A stretch of 64,000 bases of DNA from Amphiura filiformis (lineage: Eukaryota; Echinodermata; Ophiuroidea; Amphilepidida; Amphiuridae), in contig NC_092628.1 in NCBI RefSeq assembly GCF_039555335.1, positions 77,192,713-77,256,712 of the forward strand. Direction: 5' to 3'. Of this stretch, positions 1 to 11,944 are shown one piece after another. Under the pieces are notes generated by a model that did not search any database, had not been told where the DNA came from, and was given only the letters and a program-made list of their open reading frames with translations. The translations under genes were made by a program, and so were the position numbers. Position 1 is the stretch's first letter; each line of letters begins with the position of its first letter.

Positions 1-520
1 CGCGTAACTTGCATCCAGTTCTGACTCAAGATTTTCCCCACGTTCTGAGGTTGCTAAATGTTGGTAGAAATCAATGACAGAGCGAACGGTAAAGCTGAGA
101 AAACATCTGTTGGGGAGATCATAATATTATTGATCTCCATGTTAGGTCCAAGTTTTCAAGTTCAAAAGCTTTAGGAAGTTACTTAATAGTTACCCTGTCG
201 AGCAAGAGGTTTTATGTACTTTCGCCAGAAGTTGCGATGATTATCGGTTGTTACGAGTCGGGCAGACTCAAGGACAAAATAAGATTTCCCAGTTCTCACA
301 CAAATGCACAAGATCAAGAGCACACTGTTTGTTTAAGTTATCAACATTTAATTCTTTAATGAAAAGTAGAGTATGATTGGACAATATTCTTGCATATAAA
401 CGTAACACTGACACATGCCGTTATTTTCACCATGTTCACTATTCACTCGCCGGCACTCCAGGAACAGCACTCCGTTTCGTTCCACTTGGCAGACTTTAGA
501 AACTTATCAGTGGGAGTTTT
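1..520. other. No recognisable gene
   Basis: I see no long open frame, splice-site-bounded coding segment or repeat structure here. The composition is ordinary AT-rich intergenic sequence. Confidence 0.5.
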
Positions 521-590
521 TAGCCTAATGGATAGAGCGTCTGTCTAGATATCGGAAGGTCGTGGGTTCGAATCCCATGCCGGCACATTC
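521..590 (+). tRNA. tRNA-like sequence, degenerate (pseudogene or SINE head)
   Basis: The internal Pol III promoter is clear. An A-box-like TAGCCTAATGG lies near 530, followed by TAGAGCG as in Arg-type D arms. A perfect B box, GGTTCGAATCC, lies near 566 inside a paired T arm (TGGG/CCCA). The 3' side ends GCCGGCA, but the 5' side does not supply a matching acceptor strand. The anticodon stem pairs only 4 of 5, with loop CTAGATA (anticodon would read AGA). I therefore favour a tRNA-derived pseudogene or SINE head over a functional tRNA. Confidence 0.55.
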
Positions 591-840
591 CCTTTTTCAA
601 GTTGGGTTGTGTGTCGGTCGGGATTTATTTGTTGTCTTGTTTAATTTGGGTTGGTAAACTGTTATTTCTTGCTTAATAATTATATTCAGTTTCCTCGTCT
701 AGCGAGCAATCGTTCTCCATTGTGTTATTTGTTCTTGTGCAGAATGCGTAGCCTCATTACCTACTTTACCTGCACTGTTGACTTTTTTTCCTGTGGGAAA
801 AATGACTGGTACCCATCTGCTGCTTCCAAATAATACATTA

Positions 841-1303
841 GGGGTGGTGCAATAATTATGTGTACCCCGGGGTGGTGAATTATAGGGGGGGCAAAGATTT
901 TTTGGCAGGCCAAAAGGGGGGGCAAGCATTTTTGGCAGGTCAAAAGTGGGGGTCAAGCGATTTTTGGCAGGTCGAAAGGGGGGGGCAAGCGATTTTTGGC
1001 ACAGATATTTTGGGCACCGTTTCTATATTACGCCCTAAAAGGTGCAGGAAAACGTTAGGAACACGTTCAAATATGCAAAATTTCCTGCTCGCTGCGCTTG
1101 CATTATATGATAAGACAATATAAGGTTTTAAATTCAGGTTCCCCAAAACCTTGCATGTGTAAGGGGGGGCAAAGATTTGTTGGCACATCAAAAGGGGGGG
1201 GCAAAGGTTTTTGGCACGCCAGAGGGGGGGGGGCAAGCGAATTTTGACAGACCATTTTGAGAATTCACCACCCCGGGGGAACACATAATTATTGCACCAC
1301 CCC
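841..1303. mobile_element. 463-bp non-autonomous DNA transposon (MITE), TTA target duplication
   Basis: Terminal inverted repeats of about 40 bp start GGGGTGGTGCAATAATTATG at 841 and return as the reverse complement ending at 1303. The outer flanks are TTA at 838-840 and TTA at 1304-1306. A 3-bp TTA duplication is typical of the PIF/Harbinger superfamily, so that class is inferred. Inside each arm are several short units of the form GGGGGGCAAAG...TTTTTGGCA, then a unique centre that includes AACACGTTCAAATATGC. It has no transposase. A second, broken copy lies inverted at 5727-5985. Confidence 0.75.
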
Positions 1304-1306
1304 TTA

Positions 1307-2575
1307 GATCCCCTTGAAACGAAGTTGTCTTACATTCTCTTAGTGTATATATTAAACATTTAAATAATATTCAAATTTGGTGAACTGTCTTTTGATGTGG
1401 CAGTCTTATCCATATTATCGCTGTAAACTTGATCATTTTGATACAGCCTGTAAACCAATAACTTCAAGCTTTGTTTCATGTCACAGGATATCAGCACAGA
1501 AGCCGCAGTCAAACCTTTTTTCAGGAAACACAAAATATCTGTCTGTCGATCAAACCGTTCAAATGATAAACATGATAAAAGGCGCGCTGACAGTTATTAC
1601 TTCATGAGTAATTTTATAACTGCCTTACATTACATTCCTGTATGTCATTGATAATAATTCGTAAATAAAAAGGTATAAAGATTACATATAATTGTTCGAT
1701 ATATCCGCTTAAAAATCTATAAGTTTCTCACATGGAGAGAACCCGCTCAAATCATCTGGATAGAGACACAAATAAAAGGGCTACAAAAATCATTTGGCAT
1801 CAATAAAATAATCATTCAAATTCCATGACCTTTTTGTCTGTCATGTCTGCTTACTGCGAGGGCTTAAAAACTGAAATTACTACATGTAGTATACATATGC
1901 TATACGTAGGTTAGCAATATAATTATGATCTACAAAAAATGATCATATTGAAAAAACAAATCACATTTAAATTGTGATGTATTACAGAATTATTTTTTTT
2001 TTAAATTTTTTTTTGCAATGCACGAAATGGTGTGTACACGCTCTCTTCATGTGATATATATGTGCAGTCTCCGGTGCACCATATTGCACGTGGGCGCGCA
2101 ACAATTAAAAGCAACTGGTACAAAATGATTTCATTTTAATCCGTTAAATGTCCTATATTGTTTTAATGTTTTAATTTCTGTTCCATGCTATCAATTAATT
2201 AATATTATTTGAATTGACAACAGAATATATAGTTATATAGGCTTATAATAACAGGAATGTGTATATTAATTAATATGAAAATTCAACAGGTATAATAGTA
2301 TATTTAAAATTTACAATATTTCTAATATTAAGATAGAATTTCATACACCCAGTATCCGTCAATTAAGGATTTTACACACATTTCAAATATGTTGACGTAC
2401 AATAGTTGAGATAACTGATAATAGCACAGGTGCAGATAATGAGGAGAAAAATAAAATAAATTCTGAAGTTAATTAGAATTAAAATTGAACAATAACTCAT
2501 GATACACTAAATGAATAAAGAAATAAATTAATTAACACACGTGTCTCAGGACATCGGTGAGCTGAGTGGAATTGT
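1307..2575. other. AT-rich intergenic stretch, no gene seen
   Basis: Short chance frames only. An A/T-rich section with runs of T near 1990-2010 is present. No repeat partner elsewhere in the window was recognised. Confidence 0.45.
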
Positions 2576-2577
2576 TA

Positions 2578-2758
<181 letters not shown>

Positions 2759-2759
2759 A

Positions 2760-3905
2760 TAAACAAATAAATAAAACTCGCTTGGCAAAGAAATATTTGG
2801 GTACATGTATTTCACGTGAACATTCCAGACGACGAGACTGATCAAACCTCTGTGGTTCAACCAACAATCGAAACAATGCACCTTTTTAAGTTTTGTTAAA
2901 ATTTAGCGCTAAATTATGGCTATTGTATATCATTCTGACGGTTTTTATATCATGGGGGACTCTGGAGGCTAATAACAATTGTTGTGGTTGATATGATCAT
3001 GAAAATACCCGTTGTATTTGAACTTGAAATAGAAAGTTTCTTTTATTTCACACCAGAGAAATGCCCTGGGTTATTTTTCTACCCTCGTGAACGGCAGATG
3101 CTATTCACAACTATTCATCAGACCGATGAAGAAACAATGATGTCATGGTCGTGGCGCAATGTTTAAATGTGCATAACTTTAATCGATTTAATTAATCAGT
3201 GATTGGGATTGTACAAGGTGATTCTGTTGGAACTATATGAGCTTCATTGGAACATTTTGTAGCTATATGAAACAATAAGTTCAACAACTTTTTATATTAG
3301 CTATATTATTTAGGCCTATTTAATATTTGCAAGTTTCATTTATCGAACTGTTCTTTAATTAATTATTCTGTTTTTGTAAGCCTATCAGATTATATTGAAA
3401 TCATATTTTTCTATGTTAGCTTCGAAGTTTTTAATAAACTGTATACTAGAAGTTTATATCATCCGCGCATTGATGCAAATGTATCGTGCATAGGGAAGTT
3501 GGCAGCATGACAAATTGGCTCGCTAACAATCACCATGCGAGCAGTAACTGAACATGTGATTCAAAAACGTTTGATAATCGACACCAATATCATCAAACCA
3601 CGCAAACACTCATGCATTGAACGGATGACCACTTCAAACTTCTTTGAAGGATCTATTTTCCCCCTTCTCTGCTATATTTACCCACCCAACAAATACCCCA
3701 CCCCCCTCTCTGGGATCCCAACCGATATAACCCATTAGAGTACCCCACAACACGCACCACGTCGCACGATTACTAGTTTGTTCTATTACTGTCTAATGAA
3801 GATAGCAGACGGATGCATTTAATACTCGCGCTGTGCAATCACAGCAAAAAGGCACTTTAAGAATAGTATTACTACTAATACTAGGTCTGCTATTAATATA
3901 TTCTT
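2760..3905. other. Intergenic, no gene seen
   Basis: Only short open frames (largest 67 codons) without splice context or recognisable domains. Confidence 0.45.
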
Positions 3906-3910
3906 ATTTA

Positions 3911-3957
3911 ACCGGTTTTAGCTATTTGGGAATAGAAGTCAAAATTTGATTAATTTA

Positions 3958-3994
<37 letters not shown>

Positions 3995-4162
3995 CGCTCG
4001 CTTGGTTGATTGACATGCAAAATTAGTGTTTTGCCGGATTTAGCTATTTGGGAATAGAAGTCAAAGTTTGATTAATTTATTACTTGCTTGCTTGCTCGCT
4101 TGCTTGCTTGCGTGCTTACTTGCTTGCTTGATTGGTTGATTGACATGCAAAATTAGTGTTTT
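3911..4162. repeat. Tandem duplication of a ~120-bp unit with a (CTTG)n tract
   Basis: Each unit carries TAGCTATTTGGGAATAGAAG, then a (CTTG/TTGC)n microsatellite (about 3958-4005 and 4082-4130), then GGTTGATTGACATGCAAAAT. The second unit follows the first directly, at about 4033. Confidence 0.85.
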
Positions 4163-4426
4163 TGGTCCATTCGTAGTCGTAGGCCAACTCGTACTTAAAT
4201 TAAGCTGTCAACACGTTCAAGGTAACATCTATGGAAAGAGTTTTCATTTCAAATTGTTTATAATTATAGCTTGTTTTTGTAAAACAAACAGTATGCTGCA
4301 TGCTGTAAGACTGCTGCTGATTTAGGCAATGTATAATTATGTTGACTTCAATAATGACGATGATAGGGAGAAGTTAAAAGGTTGACCCATGACTTTTAGT
4401 GGAAAGGTGTGTGTCCTACTTCCCAC

Positions 4427-4448
4427 GTATATGGGCGGCCGTGAGGGC
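4427..4448 (+). repeat. Outer cap of minisatellite-bearing element, copy A
   Basis: The cap includes ATGGGCGGCCGTGAGGGCC followed by AAAAGGG. The same cap closes the inverted copy at about 9713-9734 and begins another at 8649, so it is a mobile-element-like boundary rather than part of the tandem array. Confidence 0.7.
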
Positions 4449-5296
4449 CAAAAGGGTCTCAAAACTACACAAGGGTCTCAAAAGTACAATAAGGTCTCAA
4501 AAACTCACAAAGGTCTCAGAAATAAACACACAGTAATGTCTCAATAGCACAATACGGTCTCAAAAACAGAGAAAGGTCTCAAAAACAGAAAGGTCGCAAA
4601 AACAGAGTGAGGGCACAAAAAGAGAAAAGTGGTAAAAGCAGAAAAAGGTCTCAAAAACAGAAAGGTCTCAAAAACAGAGAAAGGTCTCAAAAACAGAAAA
4701 AGGTCTCAAAAACAGAGAAAGGTCTCAAACACAGAGAAAGGTTTCAAAAAAAGAGAAAGGTCTCAAAAACAGAGAAAGGTCTCAAAAACAGAGAAAGGTC
4801 TCAAAAACAGAGAAAGGTCTCAAAAACAGAGAAAGGTCTCAAAAACAGAGAAAGGTCTCAAAAACAGAGAAAGGTCTCAAAAACACGTTAAGGTCTCAAA
4901 AACACGTTATGGTCTCAAAAACACGTTATGGTCTCAAAACACGCTATGGTCTCAAAAACACGTTATGGTCTCAAAAACACGTTATGGTCTCAAAACACGT
5001 TATGGTCTCAAAAACACGTTATGGTCTCAAAAACACGTTATGGTCTCAAAAACACGTTATGGTCTCAAAAACACGCTATGGTCTCAAAAACACGTTATGG
5101 TCTCAAAAACACGTTATGGTCTCAAAACACGTTATGGTCTCAAAAACACGTTATGGTCTCAAAAACACGTTATGGTCTCAAAAACACGTTATGGTCTCAA
5201 AAACACGTTATGGTCTCAAAAACACGTTATGGTCTCAAAAACACGTTATGGTCTCAAAAACACGTTATGGTCTCAAAAATACGTCAATGTCTCAAA
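4449..5296 (+). repeat. Minisatellite, GGTCTCAAAAACA-type 17-19 bp units, array A
   Basis: About 45-50 units all contain GGTCTC. There are two clean blocks. To about 4880 the unit is GGTCTCAAAAACAGAGAAA. From 4880 it becomes GGTCTCAAAAACACGTTAT. The sharp switch shows that each block expanded separately. It opens frames of up to 256 codons on the plus strand, which I treat as non-coding. Confidence 0.92.
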
Positions 5297-5520
5297 CCAG
5301 GTATTACAACCGACCGTTATATGTGCAGTACCGCATGCAGTACTATACTGCACACATCAGCAGGCGAAACTACACATTCCGTCACGCACTTCCGCATGAG
5401 GAACTACATATCCCAACTTGCATTTCCGCATGCGGTGATGCAGGTCAGGATGTGCAGTTCCGCATGGGGAACTGCAATATTTTGGTGTATTTCCGCATGG
5501 GGAATTTCGGTATATAGGCC
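5297..5520 (+). repeat. Inner cap of minisatellite-bearing element, copy A
   Basis: Begins CAGGTATTACAACCGACCGT. It then holds diverged short repeats built on TTCCGCATGGGGAACTGCAA and TTTGGTGTATTTCCGCATGG. The matching cap is found inverted at 8350-8527 (copy B) and, abbreviated, at about 8714-8750 (copy C). Confidence 0.7.
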
Positions 5521-5726
5521 TATGGATGGGTCATTTTGTTTTCAAAATTGTCTTAATTTCTTTTGGAAAATAGACCAACTTTGCATCACTGCAGCCAAAA
5601 TGTTTCTCAAATTGCTTGCGGTTGTAAGTTGTAAAAACTAAGATAATTTGTGTTAGACAATTTGTGTTAGATTTGGCCAAAACCTTTGTCCAAATTTCTT
5701 ACAAAATTACAAGTTGGACTTAAAAA

Positions 5727-5985
5727 GTCTTATCATATAATGCGACTGAAAAGAAATTTTGCATATTTGAACACGTTCCTAACGTTTTCCTACACCTTTT
5801 AGGGTGTAATATAGAAACGTTGCCCAAAATATATGTGCCAAAAATTGCTTGCCCCCCCCCCTCCCCCCCCCTTTCGACCTGCCAAAATTACTGACCCGCC
5901 CTTTCGACCTGCCAAAAAATGCTCCCCCCTTTGACATGCCAAAAAATCTTTGCGTCCCCCCCTATAATTCACCACCCGGCCCCGG
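5727..5985 (-). mobile_element. Truncated inverted copy of the MITE at 841-1303
   Basis: Reads, in reverse complement, through the same centre (AACACGTTCAAATATGC), the ACGTTTCTATATTACACCC stretch and the GGCA/GGGGGG units, as far as the TATAATTCACCACCC inner end. The outer half of the terminal repeat is missing. The opposite arm is also missing, so it is a broken copy. Confidence 0.7.
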
Positions 5986-5989
5986 GTTT

Positions 5990-7120
5990 TTTCACAAAAA
6001 CCCTCAGTTTTTGGCAAAAATCAATGCCTGTTTTACACCACAGAAAAAAAGTTTTCTTTGTGCAAGGGGTAAATGTGAAAGATAAAAGGCATCACAAAGA
6101 GAATATTTTGAGGCAATTTATGAATTGTTTTCAGCTCAAAAACATTGACATATTTTGCTTAAAATTGTTTTCCTTATAAATTTGGGTTTTTTTTCTTGTT
6201 TCACCCTTGCCATTAAAAAAAAGCTCAACAATTAATTTGTCTAATATTGATCAGCACATACACCAGTCACCATGAAAACAAACACATAGATACATGTTAA
6301 ATTGTATTCTTATTTATAGTCACTTTATTTTTCTAAACACACACAAGTATTCCAACATGTATGATTCAAACAAAAATACACAAAGTTGTAAAACCTAAAG
6401 CATGTGTTACATTTTTAGAATTATTAATAAATTTGTTGTTTAAAATTATCAAATTTTACTAGCAGTGCACGTATTATTTTGAATATGCATAATTAACATT
6501 AAAAGTTGGGTTGTTTGTCTGTCACTTTTTAATTGATTTAAGGAATATCAACAAGGAATTACAAGAATCATAACAAAGCAGCCATGAAAGTGAAAATTTT
6601 AGCTCTTTTGACTTTGGGAACTCAGGCCTGTACATGGGGGAGTGGGGAGGGGTGCGAACACACCTTCACCCCCAAATTTGCACAAGTATACACAAAGTAC
6701 TAAAATATCACATTTTTGTGAGCATAGCAAGCAAAAAAATCAGGTTTTTTTTACGCTTTTTTGGTCAAAAAAGGTGAAAATTCCACTTTTCACAATATCA
6801 CCCCCCTGAAAAAAGTGCACTTTCTCAAAATCAGCATCTCCAAAAAAATCCTGCGTACTACGGGCCTGACGGAACTGTGACCTCTAAACTTACAGCTAAA
6901 GAGCATTACTTCTTGCCATTTATATAAAGCACTTATGATTTAGAGCTAATAATTCTGTTTGTACTGAATTTATTCCTAAAAATCACGGAATTCACCTTTA
7001 ATGCCGAATTTGAGTACTTTCTACCACTTTTATGAAAGTACATAAAATATTCTGAATCAGCACCCCAAAATTGACTAAGAACACTTCTCAAACCTTGTAT
7101 AGCTCTCTGTGTAGACCCCA
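5990..7120. other. Intergenic with probable decayed repeat
   Basis: The stretch 6620-6870 looks like a decayed dispersed repeat. It has GTACATGGGGGAGTGGGGAG, CACCCCC motifs, and an end CCTGCGTACTACGGGCCTG of the kind seen in other '...GCGTACGC...' elements of this window. No gene was recognised. Confidence 0.4.
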
Positions 7121-7190
7121 GTCCGAAACCCCGTCAGTCCGACACCAGCGCCTTAGACCGCTCGGCTATCAAGGCTTGATGGTGTCATGA
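7120..7190 (-). tRNA. tRNA-like fragment (Leu/Ser-type D arm), pseudogene
   Basis: In reverse complement it reads TAGCCGAGCGGTCTAAGGCG, the A-box/D-arm signature of Leu and Ser tRNAs. It is followed by a loop-like CTGGTGTCGGACTG. No B box or acceptor pairing follows, so it is at most a tRNA-derived pseudogene or SINE piece. Confidence 0.4.
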
Positions 7191-7976
7191 TGAAAATTTA
7201 AAAATATAATCACAACTTCATTACTTCAACATACCACGTGACAAGCAAATACAGAAAACGTACCATATTTTGGAATTTTATTTGTTTAAAAACATTAATG
7301 TGTATTAATAGCGCTCAATTGTTGATAACTGTGTGTTTTATATACAGAAATAGGAATGAGGTAGTATAATCGATTTTGATTCACACGAACTCGCCGTATA
7401 CTAAAAGCATAGATTATCAATGTGGCGTGGCCTACCATTTTTCTTGTAGCTTCTTCGATGTTTTCATCAATTACACAATTAATCCACATTAGACCCATAA
7501 TTTTATTTCAGGAAATAAAAATTAGATTACCATAAAAACGAAACAGTTATCATTGGTTGGGTCTAATGTAATTGATACATGGAATTTTCAGCGTTTTTTC
7601 TATCGCCATTCTCGCTCAATTAAAAAAGTATTTTGGCGTATATAAAATTGAAATAAAATTTTCTGCCTCATAAACGACATCAAATGTGCCACAATTGGGT
7701 ATCACGAATCGTTATATATGATGTGCAGTTAATATTCATATTTTCTTTTATACAGAGGATGCTTCAGTTTTGACAGGAAAAATATTTCACTCGGTTATTT
7801 TAAAAAGGTAACCACGCTTCCCTAGAATGTGCAATAATTAATAATTTTTCTTATTCTAACAGCAAGCGTTTCTAAAATGCAGTATGGCGAAATGTGGTGT
7901 AGATATTTTAACAAACCATCTAACCCAATAAGTATGATAGGGCCTATATTGCGACGAGCTTAGTAACTTAATTTAG

Positions 7977-8310
7977 CATGTGATCCTAGCATCCTTTTTT
8001 ATGACATTTTTCAGTAGATATCCACGAAAAAAGCTGATTCACAAAATTTCAATCCGATTTTGCGTTTGCGAGTTACGCATGATTATGTGTATTATTCCAT
8101 AGGCCACTGTTGTAATTTCGATCTGGTATACCGGTACCAGAACAAAATTCAAATTTTTTGCTAAATGAATTAATCTGCAAGAAATATTTAGTACATAAAC
8201 ATTATGTAGCCAAAATTTCCCAATGGTATAAAAATCTCAACTTTTTTGTTGTTGAAAAAGTGGTTGAATGAGGCTTTGGATCACGAAATGCCCTTTTAAC
8301 TGCATGTCAA
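7977..8310 (-). mobile_element. Diverged copy of the palindrome-centred MITE
   Basis: In reverse complement it carries the same landmarks as the copies at 27934-29606: AAAAGGGCATTTCGTGATCC at its end (about 8281-8300), the CTCAACTTTTT arm, a decayed CTGGTATACC palindrome at 8122-8150, GCAAACGCAAAATCGGA and GGATGCTAGGATCAC. It differs from them by many substitutions. It sits alone outside the satellite and so may represent the element before it was co-amplified. Confidence 0.75.
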
Positions 8311-8339
8311 AGCACGTAGCCATTTGACTTAAACTTTTG

Positions 8340-8615
8340 ATTAATACATCCAATTCGGAAATGTACCAAAAATTGCATTTCTCCATGCGGAAATACACCA
8401 AATATATTGCAATTCCCCATACGGAAATACACCAAAAATATTGCAGTTCCCCATGCGGGACTGCAAGCGGATGTTGCAGTACTGTATGCGGTACTGCATA
8501 TATACGGTCGGTTGTAATACCTGATTTGAGACCTAGACGTGTTTTTGAGACCAAGATGTGTTTTTGAGACCAAGACGTACTTTTGAGACCCTTTTGGCAC
8601 TCACGGCGCGGCCGC
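8340..8615 (-). repeat. Minisatellite-bearing element, minimal copy B
   Basis: Reverse orientation. The inner cap (8350-8527) is followed by only about three GAGACC...ACGTGTTTTT units (8528-8590), then the outer-cap-like GGCACTCACGGCGCGGCCGC. It shows the element in its least expanded form. Confidence 0.7.
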
Positions 8616-8648
8616 CGGGGTCAAAAGGGTCAACGCCGAGGAATACTA

Positions 8649-9734
8649 TGGGCGGCCGTGTGTGCCAAAAAGGGTGTTAAAACACGTTCATGTCTCAAAA
8701 ACTAGGTCTCAAATCAGGTATTACAAAGTCAACCGACCGTTATGTGCAGTCTATGTCTCTGAGGTATATGTCTCTGTTTTGAGACCATAACGTGTTTTTG
8801 AGACCATAACGTGTTTTTGAGACCATAACGTGTTTTTGAGACCATAATGTGTTTTTGAGACCATAACGTGTTTTTGAGACCATAACGTGTTTTGAGACCA
8901 TAACGTGTTTTTGAGACCATAACGTGTTTTTGAGACCATAGCGTGTTTTTGAGACCATAACGTGTTTTTGAGACCATAACGTGTTTTTGAGACCTTAACG
9001 TGTTTTTGAGACCTTTTTCTGTATTTGAGACCTTTCCCTGTTTTTGAGACCTTTCTGTTTTTGAGACCTTTCTCTGTTTTGAGACCTTTCTCTGTTTTGA
9101 GACCTTTCTCTGTATTTGAGACCTTTCTCTGTTTTTGAGACCTTTCTCTGTTTTTGAGACCTTTTCTGTTTTAGAGACCTTTCTCTGTTTTGAGACCTTT
9201 CTCTGTTTTTGTGACCTTTCTTTGATTATGAGACCTTTCTCTGTTTTTGAGACCTTTCTCTGTATTTGAGACCTTTCTCTGTTTTTGAGACCTTTTTCTG
9301 TTTTTGAGATCTTTCTCTGTTTTTGAGACCTTTCTCTGTTTTTGAGACCTTTCCCTGTTTTTGAGACCTTTCTCTGTTTTTGAGACATTTCTCTGTATTT
9401 GAGACCTTTCTCTGTTTTTGAGACCTTTCTCTGTGTTTGAAACCCTTTTCTGTTTTTGAGACCTTTCTCTGTTTTTGAGACCTTATTGTACTATTGAGAC
9501 CTTGTTGTGTGTTTGTTTCTGAGACCTTTCTCTGTTTTTGAGACCTTATTATACTTTTGAGACCTTATTGTGTGTTTATTTCTGAGACCTTTATGTGTTT
9601 TTGAGACCTTATCATGCGTTTGAGACCTTATTGTGTGTTTATTTCTGAGACCTTTGTGTGTTTTTGAGACCTTATTGTACTTTTGAGACCCGTGTGTGAT
9701 TTTGAGACCCTTTTGGCCCTCATGGCCGCCCATA
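8649..9734 (-). repeat. Minisatellite-bearing element, copy C, with inverted outer caps
   Basis: A plus-oriented outer cap (ATGGGCGGCCGTGTGTGCC at about 8650) with one or two units and an inner cap runs straight into a minus-oriented array (about 8775-9713). That array has about 50-55 units of GAGACCATAACGTGTTTTT, then GAGACCTTTCTCTGTTTTT, then GAGACCTTATTGT types. It closes with the outer cap, GGCCCTCATGGCCGCCCAT. The whole thus has inverted ends. The right-hand 250 bp is near-identical, inverted, to 4427-4600. Confidence 0.8.
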
Positions 9735-11040
9735 CACGTACGCCATACCAGTGGTCTGTGGATATGGTGGATAGCGATATCATTTTACCGTCAGCATCAT
9801 CATGACGCTCATACATCTAAATCAATCCGTATACCAAACTGCTGTTTCAAGAACCTCAACCCAAAATACGTATATGAGAATCGACTTTTCACCTTAGAAT
9901 AATAATTTTCCCCGATAGCTATTTTCTACACTTGGACTAATATTACGGATTTGAAGACGAGTCCCGACCTCATGATCCCGCTCATGTGCTGTCTTCAGTA
10001 GATAGCACACGGGCGATTCTCTTTGAATGCATGTATTATGCATGCACTAGCTCTAAATACAGGTCGTTTTTTATACGATTGGAGAGCGTTAAACATAAAT
10101 GAAAAGAATGATCAAAGTTTATTATAAACAGATGCTATTGCTGTTATTTTCAATAAATTGTTTTAAAAATGTTTGGAAATGATATATTTCGTGTAGTATT
10201 GCATAGTAGCCTAAATTACACATGAAATCGCATTTTGCACTGACTGTGGTATATAGCACTTTTAAAGATTATTGTAATGAAAATTATCCTACGGTATTTT
10301 AAGCAATATTTCCAGGGTATATTAAGTGTCAATTTCATTTGACAGCATTTAAGCGATCAATTTATGGAAGCGTATATTTATTGGATGATAAAATTGCCAG
10401 CAATCGAGGGACTGATACTAGGCTCGTCATGTTCATGACGTCAACCGAGTCAAACAACCTGCCTTGTTCCTGGCTCATATCATCATAACATTTGAGTATG
10501 GGCTACGTGCATCTCAGGACATCATATTAATGTGTGCAACATTATAATCTCTGTCATTTTAGTATTTCCTTTAATGTTAATGACATATTGCAATTTATGT
10601 GCATGACATGTTATTTTTGCTTTTAGATTTAAAAAATATGAATCAGGGCAAACATTAAATTGTTACATCTGTCACCCAAGACTATTGTTATTAGCAAATC
10701 TAATCAAAAGGTAGTCTAACTTTGAACATATGTTATTATTAGCATATAAATATGCGTTACCCGGATGCCTTCCCATGATTTCAAATGATCAATTGAAAAC
10801 ATTTGCCAAATTACCGTGCATGACAGCAGCATTTGATTATTCTAGGATTTAAAGCAAAATTCAAAGTCATCATGCAAAAAATATCACCTTTTCGCCCAGA
10901 CACAATCTCAAGCATAAACTGCAGCATGCTTCGATATCTTATTTCAAGTATCTCCTGGACTGAATTGTGAAGAATTGATGGGCTAAAAATAAACTTGAAC
11001 CCTATTACTAGCAACAGTTTATAACACACACGACAGTTCT
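9735..11040. other. Intergenic, no gene seen
   Basis: No splice-bounded coding segment and no recognised repeat partner. Confidence 0.45.
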
Positions 11041-11041
11041 A

Positions 11042-11943
11042 CAGTCTGTCCCAATAAAAATAGTGAAAGTAAAAATGTCTTGATTTGTTCCCTATTGATT
11101 CAATTGTTATATACCATACCATATAGCTAAGATAAGGTTTCCCATACTCGTTATTTCATCCCATTTGGTGTTTTTGTTGGTGAGATATGTCACTTTATAA
11201 ATATGAGCTCGTCCAAACTCCATTTTGTGCCACTTAATTAATCAGGCATGAGAATTTTCCTACTTTTGCAGGATTTCCTGCTTTTTTGTGGTCCAAATTT
11301 ACGCACTTTTCTTTTAATTTCAGCCCGTTTTTGGTCTTTTTAGCCTCATCACGCGTTTTTTCAGGCTTTTTCAAAGTTTCAGGTTTTTTCATGGATGATC
11401 ATTTTCATGCCTGATTAATAGTGTTCGTTTCCTGATTAAAACGTAATTTCCCTTTGGTCTCAAATGGTTGAAACGATGAGACTAAATTTGCATGTAATTT
11501 ATAGAAGCTGGATTTCAGTGAAAATTGTTAACCAAACCATTATAAAAATTGAACAAAAAGTGGCTGAATGCGAATCGTCGCTCACTAAAATAAAAATTAA
11601 ACAAATGAATGAAATCTTGCACTCCTTTTGCAATTAATTCTGTCACCAGTTTTGACTTGTTTCGAGCTTCTGAATTCAGAAGCCTTTTCAAGGCGTCACA
11701 GACGAGTTCAAATAAGATGACATATCTCACCAACGAAAACACCGAATTGGATAAAACAAAAAGTGTTGGAATTTGGAAAGATATATATCTTTGCTATACA
11801 TGGTATTGATCTGAGACGAATATACCTAGGTATATATATTCATCTCATCAGGTATTGACACCATTTGCATCAAACTAAACCTTACGGGAGCAAATCATAT
11901 ACAGTCGTTTTTGCTTGCAGCATTTTTATTGGGACAGTCTGTG
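11042..11943. mobile_element. Tc1/mariner-like non-autonomous element (~0.9 kb)
   Basis: The left end is CAGTCTGTCCCAATAAAAAT after TA (11040-11041). The right end is its approximate reverse complement, ATTTTTATTGGGACAGTCTG, ending near 11941. CAG...TGTCCCAA termini next to TA are usual in Tc1/mariner-type elements. No transposase frame is visible. An internal foldback spans CAGGCATGAGAATTTTC (about 11244) to GATCATTTTCATGCCTG (about 11396). Confidence 0.6.
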
Positions 11944-11944
11944 T

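Noticed and set aside
4449-5296. Engineered construct suggested by repeated GGTCTC (a BsaI site) and a NotI-like GCGGCCGC near 8608
   Set aside because: The sites are just the minisatellite unit and the GC-rich cap. The sequence around them is natural degenerate repeat.
4629-5641. Overlapping 200-256-codon frames (VSKTRYGLKNTLWSQKH repeats)
   Set aside because: By-product of the GGTCTCAAAAAC minisatellite in three frames. The inverted array at 8729-9388 gives the same peptide from the minus strand.
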